DNA of 64,000 bases from Lachnospiraceae bacterium AM48-27BH (GTDB taxonomy: Bacteria; Bacillota; Clostridia; Lachnospirales; Lachnospiraceae): positions 1 through 64,000 of the forward strand of contig QUFC01000010.1 in NCBI GenBank assembly GCA_003478355.1, given 5' to 3'. A program made the position numbers and the translations under genes. The number at the start of each line of letters is the position of its first letter. Position 1 is the first letter of the stretch. The notes under the pieces were generated by a model. That model did not search any database. It saw nothing but the letters and a program-made list of their open reading frames with translations, and was not told where the DNA came from. Below are positions 52,501-59,549 of this stretch, piece after piece.

Positions 52501-52963
52501 AAATGGTCATATCTGCGTAATGGTTTAATTCATCTAACGCATTATTTACCTGGTCAAGAGTAGTTCCTTTTGAAGAGGTATTCGCAAGGATTGTCTGAAC
52601 GGCATTGATCTGGGTCTCATACTCCTCGAAACCGGATTTAATCGGATCGATTGTAAAAGCAGAGACCAGATTTTTTCCAGCAGCAAGTGCAGAATTGGTA
52701 ATGTTCTGTAAAGCGGTAATCGCCATTACTTCCAACGCGGAAAATCGCACTCGTACAGTCTCAACTGCATTGCTAAGTGGTGACATATTTCCACTGCATT
52801 TATTTGCGGCATCATTTACGGTTTCTAAGCCTTTTGCTGCCCCTTCGAGGTTAAGACTCTTCTTCAACTTATCGAGGCTTGATAAACTGGTCTGAATATT
52901 CTGCTCAAACTGCTTGTTATCAAACCGCATTTCGACGACACGTTCATCAACGGTTGTACTCAT
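46550..52963 (-). CDS. Tape measure protein
   Basis: 2137 residues, by far the largest gene, between tail chaperones and Dit. The N-terminal part has a TP901-like region (FEEYETQINAVQTILANTSSKGTT...NFTEMTRNIGTFTAAGVD). The centre is a set of hydrophobic helices. Three internal repeat families are visible: about six 54-residue units (AMKVLASACKDFGQMEWSEIG type), about five 61-residue units (AGKALVELADTVPNTGGVV type), and about four 43-residue units (QFNTAGANLMIKFIAGIKS type). By length it sets a long tail. The start overlaps the upstream stop (ATGA). Confidence 0.92.
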   Translation of the reverse strand: MSTTVDERVVEMRFDNKQFEQNIQTSLSSLDKLKKSLNLEGAAKGLETVNDAANKCSGNMSPLSNAVETVRVRFSALEVMAITALQNITNSALAAGKNLVSAFTIDPIKSGFEEYETQINAVQTILANTSSKGTTLDQVNNALDELNHYADMTIYNFTEMTRNIGTFTAAGVDLDTSVAAIKGIANLAAVSGSNSQQASTAMYQLSQALAAGTVKLQDWNSVVNAGMGGQVFQDALKETAKVHGIAIDEMIKDEGSFRETLSKGWLTSDILTETLAKFTGDLNEDQLRTMGYTDDQIKSIMEMGKTANDAATKVKTFTQLFDTLKEAAQSGWTQSWEIIVGDFEEAKELLTEVSDTFSAVINASADARNKMLQDWKDLGGRTMMIEAVKNVFEGLVSVAKPVREAFNEIFPPMTGKQLAEITERIRDLTAKFKMGEESSKNLKNTFKGVFAVLDIVGQAFKAVAGGVGELIGLFLPAGNGVLSLTGSFGEYLVKLDETVKKTDVFGKAVSTVVDIVKIAITFVKTAGEKVKEFGKTAGEKFDFPGFELFHSFLERVHDRMAQIGDGAGKMKSGVIVAFEMMGEALEKCKFLKVMEALWTAVKVIAGGIADAVGTMMGTLAEKLGDADFSGVLDVLNSIAVGGIALSISKFLKSVTEPLEGLNGVLEGVTGILDGVRGCFEAYQTNLKAGTLLKIGAAIALLAGSIVAISLIDSDKLSVSLGAITVLFANLLGAMAIFNKISSDTGKVSKACTAMIAMSVAVSILAGALKKVSDLDWGELARGLVGIAGLTTIVVASSKAMASGQKQVMKGATSLIIFGAAIKILASACRDLSKLQWDELGRGLTGVGVLFAEIAVFLRVAKFNGKMLSTATGIVILAAAMKVLASACKDFGQMEWSEIGKGLAGIGGLLAELAVFTNLAGNAKHVMSTGVALIAIGAAMKIFASAVKDFGQLQLDEIGRGLTAMGGALAEVAIAVNLMPKNMIGIGTGLVIVGGALETIANCMSKFGGMQWEEIGRGLTVMGGALAELAISLNFMKGTLGGSAALLVASGALAVLAPVLSILGALSWEAIAKGLISIAGAFTIIGVAGAVLTPLVPTILALSGAFALIGVGVLTIGAGLLAAGTGLSALAIGFTALATAGAAGATAIVAALTVIVTGIAGLIPAVLTKVGEGIIAICKVIAAGAPAIGEAVKAVVLTLIDVFVSCVPQLADGALQLVVGVLAALVTYTPQIVDLAFKFLIGILDGIASNLPSLIKAGVDVLVAFFAGIVDALRGIDTGALLKGIAGIGLLSAIMLALSATASLVPGAMVGILGMGAVVAEMALVLAAVGLLSKLPGLSWLIGEGGKLLQGIGTAIGQFVGGIVGGFMSGVSSQFPQIGADLSTFMNNVQPFLQGASQIQPSMMDGVKALAETVLILTAADILQGLTSWLTGGSSLSKFGEELVPFGEAMRDFSLAIGNMDGEIVANAATAGKALAEMAATIPNTGGLVSFFAGENDMTAFGKQLVPFGEAMRQFGDAITGLDANAVTEAAIAGKAMAEMATTIPNSGGVVGFFAGENDMGEFGKQLVPFGEAMKAFGDAVRGLEADAIVNSATAGKALVELADTVPNTGGVVAFFTGNNDVDTFGEKLVPFGEAMKAYSEAIMGMDSAAITNSATAGKALVELANTIPNTGGLVSWFTGDNDLGGFGDSLVQFGSGIKSYSDSISGIDTGIMSSVITQVNRLVEMAKGMAELDTSGMSGFSTALTQLGNNGIDSFINAFTDASGRVTSAATSMLTTFINAANAQKSNMTSTFTTMMQAVLTTLTNYQTQFNTAGSTLMTKFITGIKSQDGNTKTAITNIISGCVTAINNKQTQFNTAGANLMIKFIAGIKSKDYETRNAFVNILSSCLTAIANKYPEFQNAGMQCMIKFIAGIKEKAEEVKTAFTGNLNASVTAIRDYHDQFKQAGAYLVEGFADGISENTYRAEAKARAMARAAAEAAEDELDEHSPSRVGYHIGDFFGLGFVNAIGTYAVKAYNASADMAKSAKTGLGNAIAKVKDMIDNGVDTQPMIRPILDLSDIEEKSHRLNTLFSRSQALTVSTGIAASRERNLQNEDTNPNTGNSYKFVQNNYSPKALSRTEIYRQTKNQFSAMERMVET

Positions 52964-53337
52964 AGCTTAGTAACCTCCTTCCATGCCGCATCTGCAATTT
53001 TGTCAAAAATAGGCTGGATAGCAGGATTGATGTAGTCTCGCCCCTGTACCCAGCCGCCGTTTCTTGTTGCATGTCCGTACTGCAAAATAACTGCAATAGG
53101 GACTCCATTTTGAATATTTGTGTTGTAAAAGCTGATCGACACAGAACTTTGCTTCTGCTCTATCTTGTAGTGCCACGAATTTGCCGTCCGTCCCGTATCA
53201 ACTGGTGTTGCAGACGCAAGGGCGGCTACGCCCTCTCGACCATACTTATCGAGGTCACCGAGACGAACCGATTCCTTTGCTCGCTCTAAGAATCGAGTCA
53301 GCTTAGAAAAATCACCCTTTTGTCTGAACGTGATCAT
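52960..53337 (-). CDS. HK97 gp10-like phage protein
   Basis: 125 residues. YGREGVAALASATPVDTGRTANSWHYKIEQ and VILQYGHATRNGGWVQGRDYINPA are the HK97-gp10/minor tail pattern (the PVDTG...W and IQYGHGT-like motifs). Such genes normally sit between head connectors and the major tail gene; here it lies between the endolysin and the tape measure. Ribosome site GGAGATTCAC. Confidence 0.75.
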   Translation of the reverse strand: MITFRQKGDFSKLTRFLERAKESVRLGDLDKYGREGVAALASATPVDTGRTANSWHYKIEQKQSSVSISFYNTNIQNGVPIAVILQYGHATRNGGWVQGRDYINPAIQPIFDKIADAAWKEVTKL

Positions 53338-53346
53338 GTGAATCTC

Positions 53347-54339
53347 CTACTTTGCTAAGTAAGCACTGGATGAGAAGCCCGTATACTGTATACCATCAAG
53401 TACAAACTGGATGTACAGCCACTTAACTCCGTTTGCCATTGTGTAGTAGCCATAGCATTTAACCTTAGTACCAGCCGGGATTTTACAAAGAGCTTTCTTA
53501 TTGGTTCCGGCATCATTACGGCAATAAAGAACTGCCGTTGTTTTATATTCACCAGCATAGGTTTTGTTAAACTGCTTGGCAGAACAGGTAGCCACCACTT
53601 TCTTTGAAACTGACTGGTTCTGATCCTGTTTGGTGTTGGACGGTGTTACCGCTGATCCATTCAGAATCTGATTAACCATGTTCTGAACTTCTGAGTAGCT
53701 GTATCCGTACTCAGTAAGCAGTTTCTTACGGTTATCACCTCTCCCCCACAGTCCAACAATTACCTCATGAGCGATGGTTTTGATATCTTTGCCCTTGCTT
53801 AATCCAGGAGCGGAAACAGCATTGTCGTCGTACTTTGGTGTGATGAAGCCGCGGATGAATTTTCCATTGATAGACAAGGTTCTCTTCTTAACCGCATTAC
53901 CGTAGTTACCCTCTTCAACAACCATGTAACCGGATTCCTTATGCACCTCGATCACGGTACCAACATGATCTGGATTGCCTGTGTTGTCGCCGATTCCGTT
54001 ATCCTGCCAATCATACAAAACTCCATCCCCAGGACTCGGGACATAAGCATCATTCTCCTGCCAACATCCCATTTTCTTTGCTGCCTCGATAAGGTAATAA
54101 CAGGAAATTTCCATGGGCATAATACTCTCATATCGGAGAGCTGCCGCTAATGCAGACCAGGTACAAGCACACCAAGCCCAGTCATAGCGCATACGAATCC
54201 CACGAGGAAATTTGCCAGAACAGATCTTCTCGAAGAAGTCGTTATATAAATCAATAATGCTTTTGTGTGAGCCGTTAGATTCCTTCTTTCCATCCCAGGA
54301 TTCGACAAGATTAACGACGGCCTGTCTTGATTTCGCCAT
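53347..54339 (-). CDS. Endolysin: CHAP domain, CW_7 repeat and SH3-like domain
   Basis: About 330 residues from ATG 54339 (AAAGGATAG upstream; GTG 54348 also in frame). CHAP-type cysteine peptidase: YDWAWCACTWSAL (catalytic Cys near 60), then PGDGVLYDWQDNG and NPDHVGTVIEV with the catalytic His. A CW_7-like muropeptide-binding unit (IAHEVIVGLWGRGDNRKKLL...YSEVQNMVNQIL) and a C-terminal SH3b-like domain follow. No signal peptide. It is placed inside the tail cluster, away from the holin, so it could be a virion-carried lysin as well as the lysis enzyme. Confidence 0.85.
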   Translation of the reverse strand: MAKSRQAVVNLVESWDGKKESNGSHKSIIDLYNDFFEKICSGKFPRGIRMRYDWAWCACTWSALAAALRYESIMPMEISCYYLIEAAKKMGCWQENDAYVPSPGDGVLYDWQDNGIGDNTGNPDHVGTVIEVHKESGYMVVEEGNYGNAVKKRTLSINGKFIRGFITPKYDDNAVSAPGLSKGKDIKTIAHEVIVGLWGRGDNRKKLLTEYGYSYSEVQNMVNQILNGSAVTPSNTKQDQNQSVSKKVVATCSAKQFNKTYAGEYKTTAVLYCRNDAGTNKKALCKIPAGTKVKCYGYYTMANGVKWLYIQFVLDGIQYTGFSSSAYLAK

Positions 54340-54347
54340 TTTTATCA

Positions 54348-54890
54348 CTATCCTTTCGAATTAAATTTTTTTCTGTTTGCGGCATTTACTTCCGCATGAT
54401 GTCTGTACAAATCTCGTTTGCTCCTCTTCTTCGGAGGCTTATTTTCCGCATTGCAAATCCGGATAAGCATTAACAAACGATTCAAATGCCATTTCTGACA
54501 CTCAAACGGAATGTGATACGCGGTCATCCAGTAATAGATAAGCTCACTGGTTATCTGCTGCCTGTTTATTGGACCGCCTTTTTCTTCCTTAACAGTTGAA
54601 GCTGTCATAGGCGCCTCAATATAGGCATTTACCGCATCAATGTGAGAATTGGTAACACATTGATAAACAAGCGGATCAACATTCTGTGTAAGGGTCATAC
54701 AACGTATATAATCAATGGTTTCTTCATAGGTCTTCTGCTCTTTAGATAGGAAGACTTTGCACCATTTACTTTCCCATTTTGAAAGTGAAACGAGCGAATG
54801 CTCCAAACGCAACTTCTGTTCCTTTACAGGGATAAATCGCTGATTCCGCTCATCCCACAGATCAGTTCTTGGTATCGTAAGTTCAAGCAT
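54348..54890 (-). CDS. Tail assembly chaperone-like protein (gpT/Gp15 type)
   Basis: 180 residues: LTIPRTDLWDERNQRFIPVKEQKLRLEHSLVSLSKWESKW is a conserved start for this phage family. It follows the smaller chaperone and precedes tail genes, the place of the second lambda-G/T-type chaperone, but has its own ribosome site (AGAGGTGAGATCGA) rather than a frameshift. Confidence 0.65.
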   Translation of the reverse strand: MLELTIPRTDLWDERNQRFIPVKEQKLRLEHSLVSLSKWESKWCKVFLSKEQKTYEETIDYIRCMTLTQNVDPLVYQCVTNSHIDAVNAYIEAPMTASTVKEEKGGPINRQQITSELIYYWMTAYHIPFECQKWHLNRLLMLIRICNAENKPPKKRSKRDLYRHHAEVNAANRKKFNSKG

Positions 54891-54904
54891 TCGATCTCAC
54901 CTCT

Positions 54905-55323
54905 TTAGTTCATGGTGGCAACCACAGGAGCAATCTCCGGATTTTCCGAATGCTTCTTGATATCTACAACTTTCGGAATTACATGGTTTACGAATTCAGC
55001 GGCTTTGCTGTCATCTGTAGCCAGTTCCATAAACAGAAGATTGTAGAACTGAGTGCAGGCAAACTTTCTGGAAATCTCTTCGGACTTCTCGAAATATGTG
55101 CCGTCAGCACTCTTCTCTCCGTATGCCTTTAAGATAAATTCCTTAAAGAACTTGATAATGGTCGGCTGATCTTTTGCATCTACGATGCGCTGAAGCATCT
55201 CAGCAACTCCACCAGCTGTGCCCAATTCCATCTCCATAACCTCTGTTCGGTAAAGTTGAAGAGCTTTGTTTCAGTGCGTTCAACACCATTAAAATCTTTA
55301 TAAGTCTTTGTTACTGCATACAT
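54905..55323 (-). CDS. Tail assembly chaperone-like protein (gpG type), one-base frameshift
   Basis: ATG 55323 follows AAAGGAGAACAAAATC and opens MYAVTKTYKDFNGVERTETK LFNFTE. The frame then stops making sense; the rest (VMEMELGTAGGVAEMLQRIVDA to VVATMN) is in the next frame. Adding one base in GAACAG (near 55249; for example a third A) joins them. About 139 residues when repaired. Located right after the major tail protein, as expected. Confidence 0.7.
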
Positions 55324-55407
55324 GATTTTGTTCTCCTTTCAAATAAAAAGGAGTCGCCAGCTTTCCTGAATACGACTCCATCTGTGGTTTGTGTATTATT
55401 TTTTTTA

Positions 55408-56112
55408 TTAACCTTCTGCGGTCATAATCTTAATTACTTCATCCGGAAGCGGAAGTCTCGGTTCAACACCATCGTCTGCTTCGGCAGAAGAAGGATCTTT
55501 ACCATACAGGATCTCTTCAAGAGCAGCCAGTTTCTTAGCATCGACCTTGGTAGAATCGAAGGTGAGAATAGAAGTAGGCTTCAGCTTCTTTCCATCGATT
55601 AAGGTTGCAATCTCGACTGGTGTGGTGCTGAACTCCCAGGATAAGGTAATAGCTTCCGGGCTGTCATTTACAGTGGAATAACCCTTCTCGGAAGGAGAAG
55701 CTAAGCAACCATAAACGAGATGAAGCTTATAGCCGTAATCGTTGGAATCAACATCGTTACCGAGAAGTGTCTTGTAAGATAAGCCGAACATTTTACGGTT
55801 CTGCTGTCCTGCAAACACTCCAGGGGCGATTTCTTTGGAACCGTCGCACTCTGCGAACTCATCCGGTGCCATATAAGCTTCGATTGTGCCGCCAAATTCC
55901 TCTGCGGACATAAGGTTCAGATACTTGATGTTGTCTGCATAAATTGCAGTAGGTTCTGCTCCAGACGGGCTCTCTGTTACGGTGCTAAGACCGTTCCATG
56001 CGGTACCAGAGTTATATACGCCACCGGTCTGAATCGGGTAAAGGACGCCCTGGCTGACACCGGTCTCATACAGGCGCTCGCCAGTCTTGTCCCAAACGAG
56101 TTTCTTTTTCAT
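55408..56112 (-). CDS. Major tail protein
   Basis: 234 residues. LVWDKTGERLYETGVSQGVLYPI...WNGLSTVTESPSGAEPTAIYADNIKYLNL is the familiar start of the phi13-type major tail tube protein; SYKTLLGNDVDSNDYGYKLHLVYGC and AITLSWEFSTTPVE follow. It forms the tail tube. Ribosome site AAGGAGGACAAATTCT. Confidence 0.9.
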   Translation of the reverse strand: MKKKLVWDKTGERLYETGVSQGVLYPIQTGGVYNSGTAWNGLSTVTESPSGAEPTAIYADNIKYLNLMSAEEFGGTIEAYMAPDEFAECDGSKEIAPGVFAGQQNRKMFGLSYKTLLGNDVDSNDYGYKLHLVYGCLASPSEKGYSTVNDSPEAITLSWEFSTTPVEIATLIDGKKLKPTSILTFDSTKVDAKKLAALEEILYGKDPSSAEADDGVEPRLPLPDEVIKIMTAEG

Positions 56113-56126
56113 AGAATTTGTCCTCC

Positions 56127-56450
56127 TTAAAAGAATATTTCAAAGACATCATGGTTTAAGTTGTCTTTCGGATAATGCCGATTGAATCGACTTGTCGGCA
56201 TAGATGCTACTTTGCCAACGAGAGAACTATCCGGATCGCTGTCGATGACTGTTACTGAATACTTTCTCGCAGACAAATAAACCCCGTCATTCGCAAACGT
56301 ATTCTCGATATCGTCGAGAGCGTAAACGATGGCGGGGTATTTCATTTTTACCGATGACGGTGGTTGAAAATAAGCACGACACTCTGGTCCTTTGTTTGGA
56401 CACGAGAGGATGTCGCATAAAGCATTATGCAGTTTCAGTCGTCTGCTCAT
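56127..56450 (-). CDS. Phage tail-terminator-like protein
   Basis: 107 residues from ATG 56450 (GGAGGTG upstream; the frame is open to 56465). KYPAIVYALDDIENTFANDGVYLSARKYSVTVIDSDPDS resembles tail terminator/completion proteins of the DUF3168-like kind. It sits between the head-tail connector and the major tail protein. Confidence 0.65.
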   Translation of the reverse strand: MSRRLKLHNALCDILSCPNKGPECRAYFQPPSSVKMKYPAIVYALDDIENTFANDGVYLSARKYSVTVIDSDPDSSLVGKVASMPTSRFNRHYPKDNLNHDVFEIFF

Positions 56451-56757
56451 TGTAAACACCTCCAACGGTTAATATTAAACGGGGATACTGAACTTCAACA
56501 TTTGAAATTTTCCATTTAGCCCCCATATACTCGATAAATCTCATCGAATGAAAATTCGCATAAGCAAACGGATCGGCTACGATGCTGAACTCATTCGACA
56601 CATTGAGATTGTCATTAAGGTGGTCCGAACTCTGATACTGTCGAGTATTCCGAATAACATCTCCGTAGTAATTACGAACAGTAATCTTCTCTCCCCAGAC
56701 ACCAGGTCGGATCTCATCTGTTACAGCATAGCCGATTACCCCGTAGAATTTACTCAT
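56425..56757 (-). CDS. Phage head-tail connector-like protein (stopper)
   Basis: 110 residues. GVWGEKITVRNYYGDVIRNTRQYQ and YANFHSMRFIEYMGAKWKISNVEVQYPRLILTVGGVYN are seen in head closure/stopper-type proteins of this phage group. It follows the capsid gene and overlaps the next gene by about 26 bp. Confidence 0.6.
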   Translation of the reverse strand: MSKFYGVIGYAVTDEIRPGVWGEKITVRNYYGDVIRNTRQYQSSDHLNDNLNVSNEFSIVADPFAYANFHSMRFIEYMGAKWKISNVEVQYPRLILTVGGVYNEQTTETA

Positions 56758-56779
56758 TTTGAATTTTCTCCTTTAAGAC

Positions 56780-58651
56780 TTAGGCTGTGTGATCCTCGGA
56801 ACCGGAAGAAGCAGTTGTTACGTCCTCTTCGATTGCGATTGCAGAGTATACACGAGTAAGAGCACCAGAGCATCTGGTCTCAAGCAGGGATTTCTCCTGG
56901 TTGAAGTCGATATCGAACTGAGTGAAGTGAGTAACCTCTCCACCCTTGGTTGCACCGAGGGAGTAATCAGCCAGATTTGCGATAATGGCAACCAGCTTCT
57001 TCTTTTTGCTGTCGGAAGTAGTTCTAGTCTTACCCTCAAACTGCTCCGCAGTATTGATACTGCCAACATTCAGTGCAGTGGCAAGTTCGGTCTTGGAAGA
57101 GTAAATACGTCTTCCGTTGATGTCTCTTGCCAGGAGCATCTGATTCAGCATATGAGGAGTAATGAACAGATCCGGGGTACCGGTGCCCTTATAATCCTCT
57201 CTTGCATACAGAACGGTATTGATCATGGCCTCTGCGATGATGTAGTTCTCACCAAAGTTAGCCGCGGTATTGGTTCCCTGAAGTTCTTTCTTAGCAGCTG
57301 CGACATCGAGATCAACGTGAATGGTGTACAGATCATCATCCAGCCAAATCGGTCTGATGTGATCCGGAGAAATCTTGCCTTCATCTCCGTCGTCTCTGCC
57401 ATCACCCAGCATGATTGCAGTTGCCAGCTCTTCATTGAGCATCAGGCGGTCGATGTTGTACAGGTATGCCACATAGTCGAAATCGGTGATGTCGATGATA
57501 TCATCTCTATGCAGCGCACTCTTTACGTACACAGTCTGAGGGTCGGTAGTTCTGCGAACCAGCTTGAAGTTGCCAGTCTGCTTCTTCTGTTTTCCCTTAG
57601 TATAGCCTTTAGCCTTAAGAGCATCGATGTTACGGATATCTACCTGGCTAGTTCTGATTCTGGAAATCGGACTCTTATGAACTTTGTTCATTACAGTTGT
57701 GATCCAACCCTGGTCGTTAGTAATCAGCTCCGGTGCACCAGGACGTACATCCTTGTATTCCGGGAACAGAAGTGTTACATTGCCATCTCCTGTCTGAGCA
57801 AATCCGCTTGCAAGAGCATCATGCTGAAGTGCATTCTCATTAGCATAGATCTCCAGCGCGGTCTGGAATGTTCCTACCTGGCTTGTCTTTGCCAGCTTAA
57901 GGATTTCCTCCTGGTCTGCGTGAGACAGAAAGCTCTTATCATCGCGCTTGTCGGTGTCAAAAACATTGTGTTTCATATTGTCATCTCCTCCTTTAGATTC
58001 ATCATCCTCTTTTTTAGGATTTTCTTTGTCTACGAATTCAGCCATCATGGCGAAAACTGCTGTCTGCTGTTTCTCGTTCATGGATTTAAAAATGTCTTCG
58101 ATAGTCTCAACCTTATCGTCTTTTTTCTCTCCATTATCTGATTTGTCATTAGGCTCGATTTTTTCTTCTTCCTTCTTTTTATCCAGCTCATCTGCGGAAT
58201 GCTCCAACCGACCCATGATCATTTCATTATAGCCAATGACAATACCGGTTTCCCCATCGCCATGCATCACCACATCATCGATAAATGCTCCTGGATTTGC
58301 ACCGGCTAATACCAGACTTACTTCTCTGATAATGCCATGAACAACATCGTGTCCGGCCTGTTTAAGCTGATTGGCAAAGATAGAAAGAGACTGTACGTCG
58401 CCATGTTTTACAAGTTCCCGTGCAGTCTTTCCTGATTCTGTATCATTAAATTCACAGAACGCATAAACTCCTTCATCTCTATTTTCGAGATGAGCTAATC
58501 CAAGCACATTCGCCGGATCAGCATGATTATGCATCCATACTAACGGGACAGTCTGCCCGTTCTGTCCTTTGAAAGCGTCTTTTTTAATGACTCTTCCATC
58601 GGCACACTGAAGATCATTTCTAGTGGCCCAGCCACCAAAGTCATACTTCAT
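56780..58651 (-). CDS. Prohead protease-scaffold-major capsid fusion ORF
   Basis: 623 residues from ATG 58651, preceded by AGGAGGAAAATCAAA (the frame is open to 58903 but the upstream part is Lys/Arg-rich and out of character). Residues 1-150 are an HK97-type protease: WMHNHADPANVLG (His) and SLSIFANQLKQAG (Ser). Residues 150-225 are an acidic Lys/Glu scaffold. The major capsid protein begins at an internal ATG (57976), preceded by AAAGGAGGAGATGACAAT, and shows an N-arm, P-domain and ITNDQGWITTVMNKVHKSPISRIRTS. The internal ribosome site would make extra free capsid protein. Confidence 0.85.
   Translation of the reverse strand: MKYDFGGWATRNDLQCADGRVIKKDAFKGQNGQTVPLVWMHNHADPANVLGLAHLENRDEGVYAFCEFNDTESGKTARELVKHGDVQSLSIFANQLKQAGHDVVHGIIREVSLVLAGANPGAFIDDVVMHGDGETGIVIGYNEMIMGRLEHSADELDKKKEEEKIEPNDKSDNGEKKDDKVETIEDIFKSMNEKQQTAVFAMMAEFVDKENPKKEDDESKGGDDNMKHNVFDTDKRDDKSFLSHADQEEILKLAKTSQVGTFQTALEIYANENALQHDALASGFAQTGDGNVTLLFPEYKDVRPGAPELITNDQGWITTVMNKVHKSPISRIRTSQVDIRNIDALKAKGYTKGKQKKQTGNFKLVRRTTDPQTVYVKSALHRDDIIDITDFDYVAYLYNIDRLMLNEELATAIMLGDGRDDGDEGKISPDHIRPIWLDDDLYTIHVDLDVAAAKKELQGTNTAANFGENYIIAEAMINTVLYAREDYKGTGTPDLFITPHMLNQMLLARDINGRRIYSSKTELATALNVGSINTAEQFEGKTRTTSDSKKKKLVAIIANLADYSLGATKGGEVTHFTQFDIDFNQEKSLLETRCSGALTRVYSAIAIEEDVTTASSGSEDHTA
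57967..57998 (-). promoter_or_regulatory. Internal ribosome site for the capsid protein
   Basis: AAAGGAGGAG lies nine bases before the in-frame ATG at 57976 (residue 226 of the fused ORF). Spacing and strength are those of a real start. Confidence 0.65.
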
Positions 58652-58664
58652 TTTGATTTTCCTC

Positions 58665-59549
58665 CTATTTTCTGATATAGTACGATAACGGATGCGATGT
58701 CTTCTTTGATGAGCTGGAAGACTTTTTCTTTGATTTCTTGACCTTCTTGTACTCTGACTGAATCTTGTCAAATTCATCCTGATAGGTTTGTTCATATGAC
58801 GAATCAAGGTCAGCTTTAGCCGCTTTGTAAGCTTCTCTAACTGACTTAACCGCTGCTTTAAGCTCGGAGCTAACTTTTGCTCTTTCACTTTTAGCATTAG
58901 CATGGTTCTCAGCTTTTTCTTCCTTGGTATCGGACGATACTTTCACTTTCTTGTTTGTCGCATCTGTTCGAACACTAGCCTTGTCCGTTTTGGCATCGCT
59001 ACTGATTTTTGCTTTATCTGATTTTGCATCGTTTCTAAGCTTTGCAATCTTTGCGGTTCTTTCAGCAACACGCTTAGATCTCTCAGCCTTAGATAATCCT
59101 GATGGAATTTCTATTGCCATCAAACGCTCGATTTCGGCATCCTTTTTATTATCGATTCGTTCCTTCTGGCTAGATGATTCCTTTTCAATTTCTTCCAAAT
59201 CAGAATCTTTATCAGTATCGATGCTTTTCTTCCTATCGGAAGCATTTTGGGTTAAGGCCTCATTCAGTTCTTTCAAACGAGAAGATATCTGTTCCTTCGT
59301 TGCTTCTGCTTTTTCACGAAGTTCCGTAATTTTCTGATCTCGCTTTTCCTGCTCTTCTTTGACCTTTGCTGCCTTTTCAGATTTGATATTATTTTTTGTA
59401 TAAGACCAAATCTTCTTTCCCTCATCATTCAGCGATGTGGTAGAACGGCCTTTTAACTCTCTGGTACGCATATAGTATTCATGCGCTTTCTGAGGATCGT
59501 AATAGGGCGATGCATAATGTCTAAGAACCGCAACTTTAGGTTCATCCAT
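58665..59549 (-). CDS. Phage Lys-rich coiled-coil protein
   Basis: 294 residues. The N-terminus (VLRHYASPYYDPQKAHEYYMRTRELKGR) is a short domain found in several proteins of this phage group. The rest is an almost continuous Lys/Glu/Asp/Ala coiled coil with repeated (S/A)DAK(T/S)DKA units, ending in KKSKKKSSSSSKKTS. The gene lies between portal and protease and its start overlaps the portal stop (TAATG). It may be an internal capsid or ejection protein; no enzyme motif is present. Confidence 0.6.
   Translation of the reverse strand: MDEPKVAVLRHYASPYYDPQKAHEYYMRTRELKGRSTTSLNDEGKKIWSYTKNNIKSEKAAKVKEEQEKRDQKITELREKAEATKEQISSRLKELNEALTQNASDRKKSIDTDKDSDLEEIEKESSSQKERIDNKKDAEIERLMAIEIPSGLSKAERSKRVAERTAKIAKLRNDAKSDKAKISSDAKTDKASVRTDATNKKVKVSSDTKEEKAENHANAKSERAKVSSELKAAVKSVREAYKAAKADLDSSYEQTYQDEFDKIQSEYKKVKKSKKKSSSSSKKTSHPLSYYIRK

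Noticed and set aside
56789..58141. 450-codon open frame on the plus strand antisense to the capsid ORF
   Set aside because: It is exactly opposite a well-supported capsid gene, has no ribosome site or recognizable domains, and its composition (many Ser, Cys, Ile) is that of an antisense shadow.
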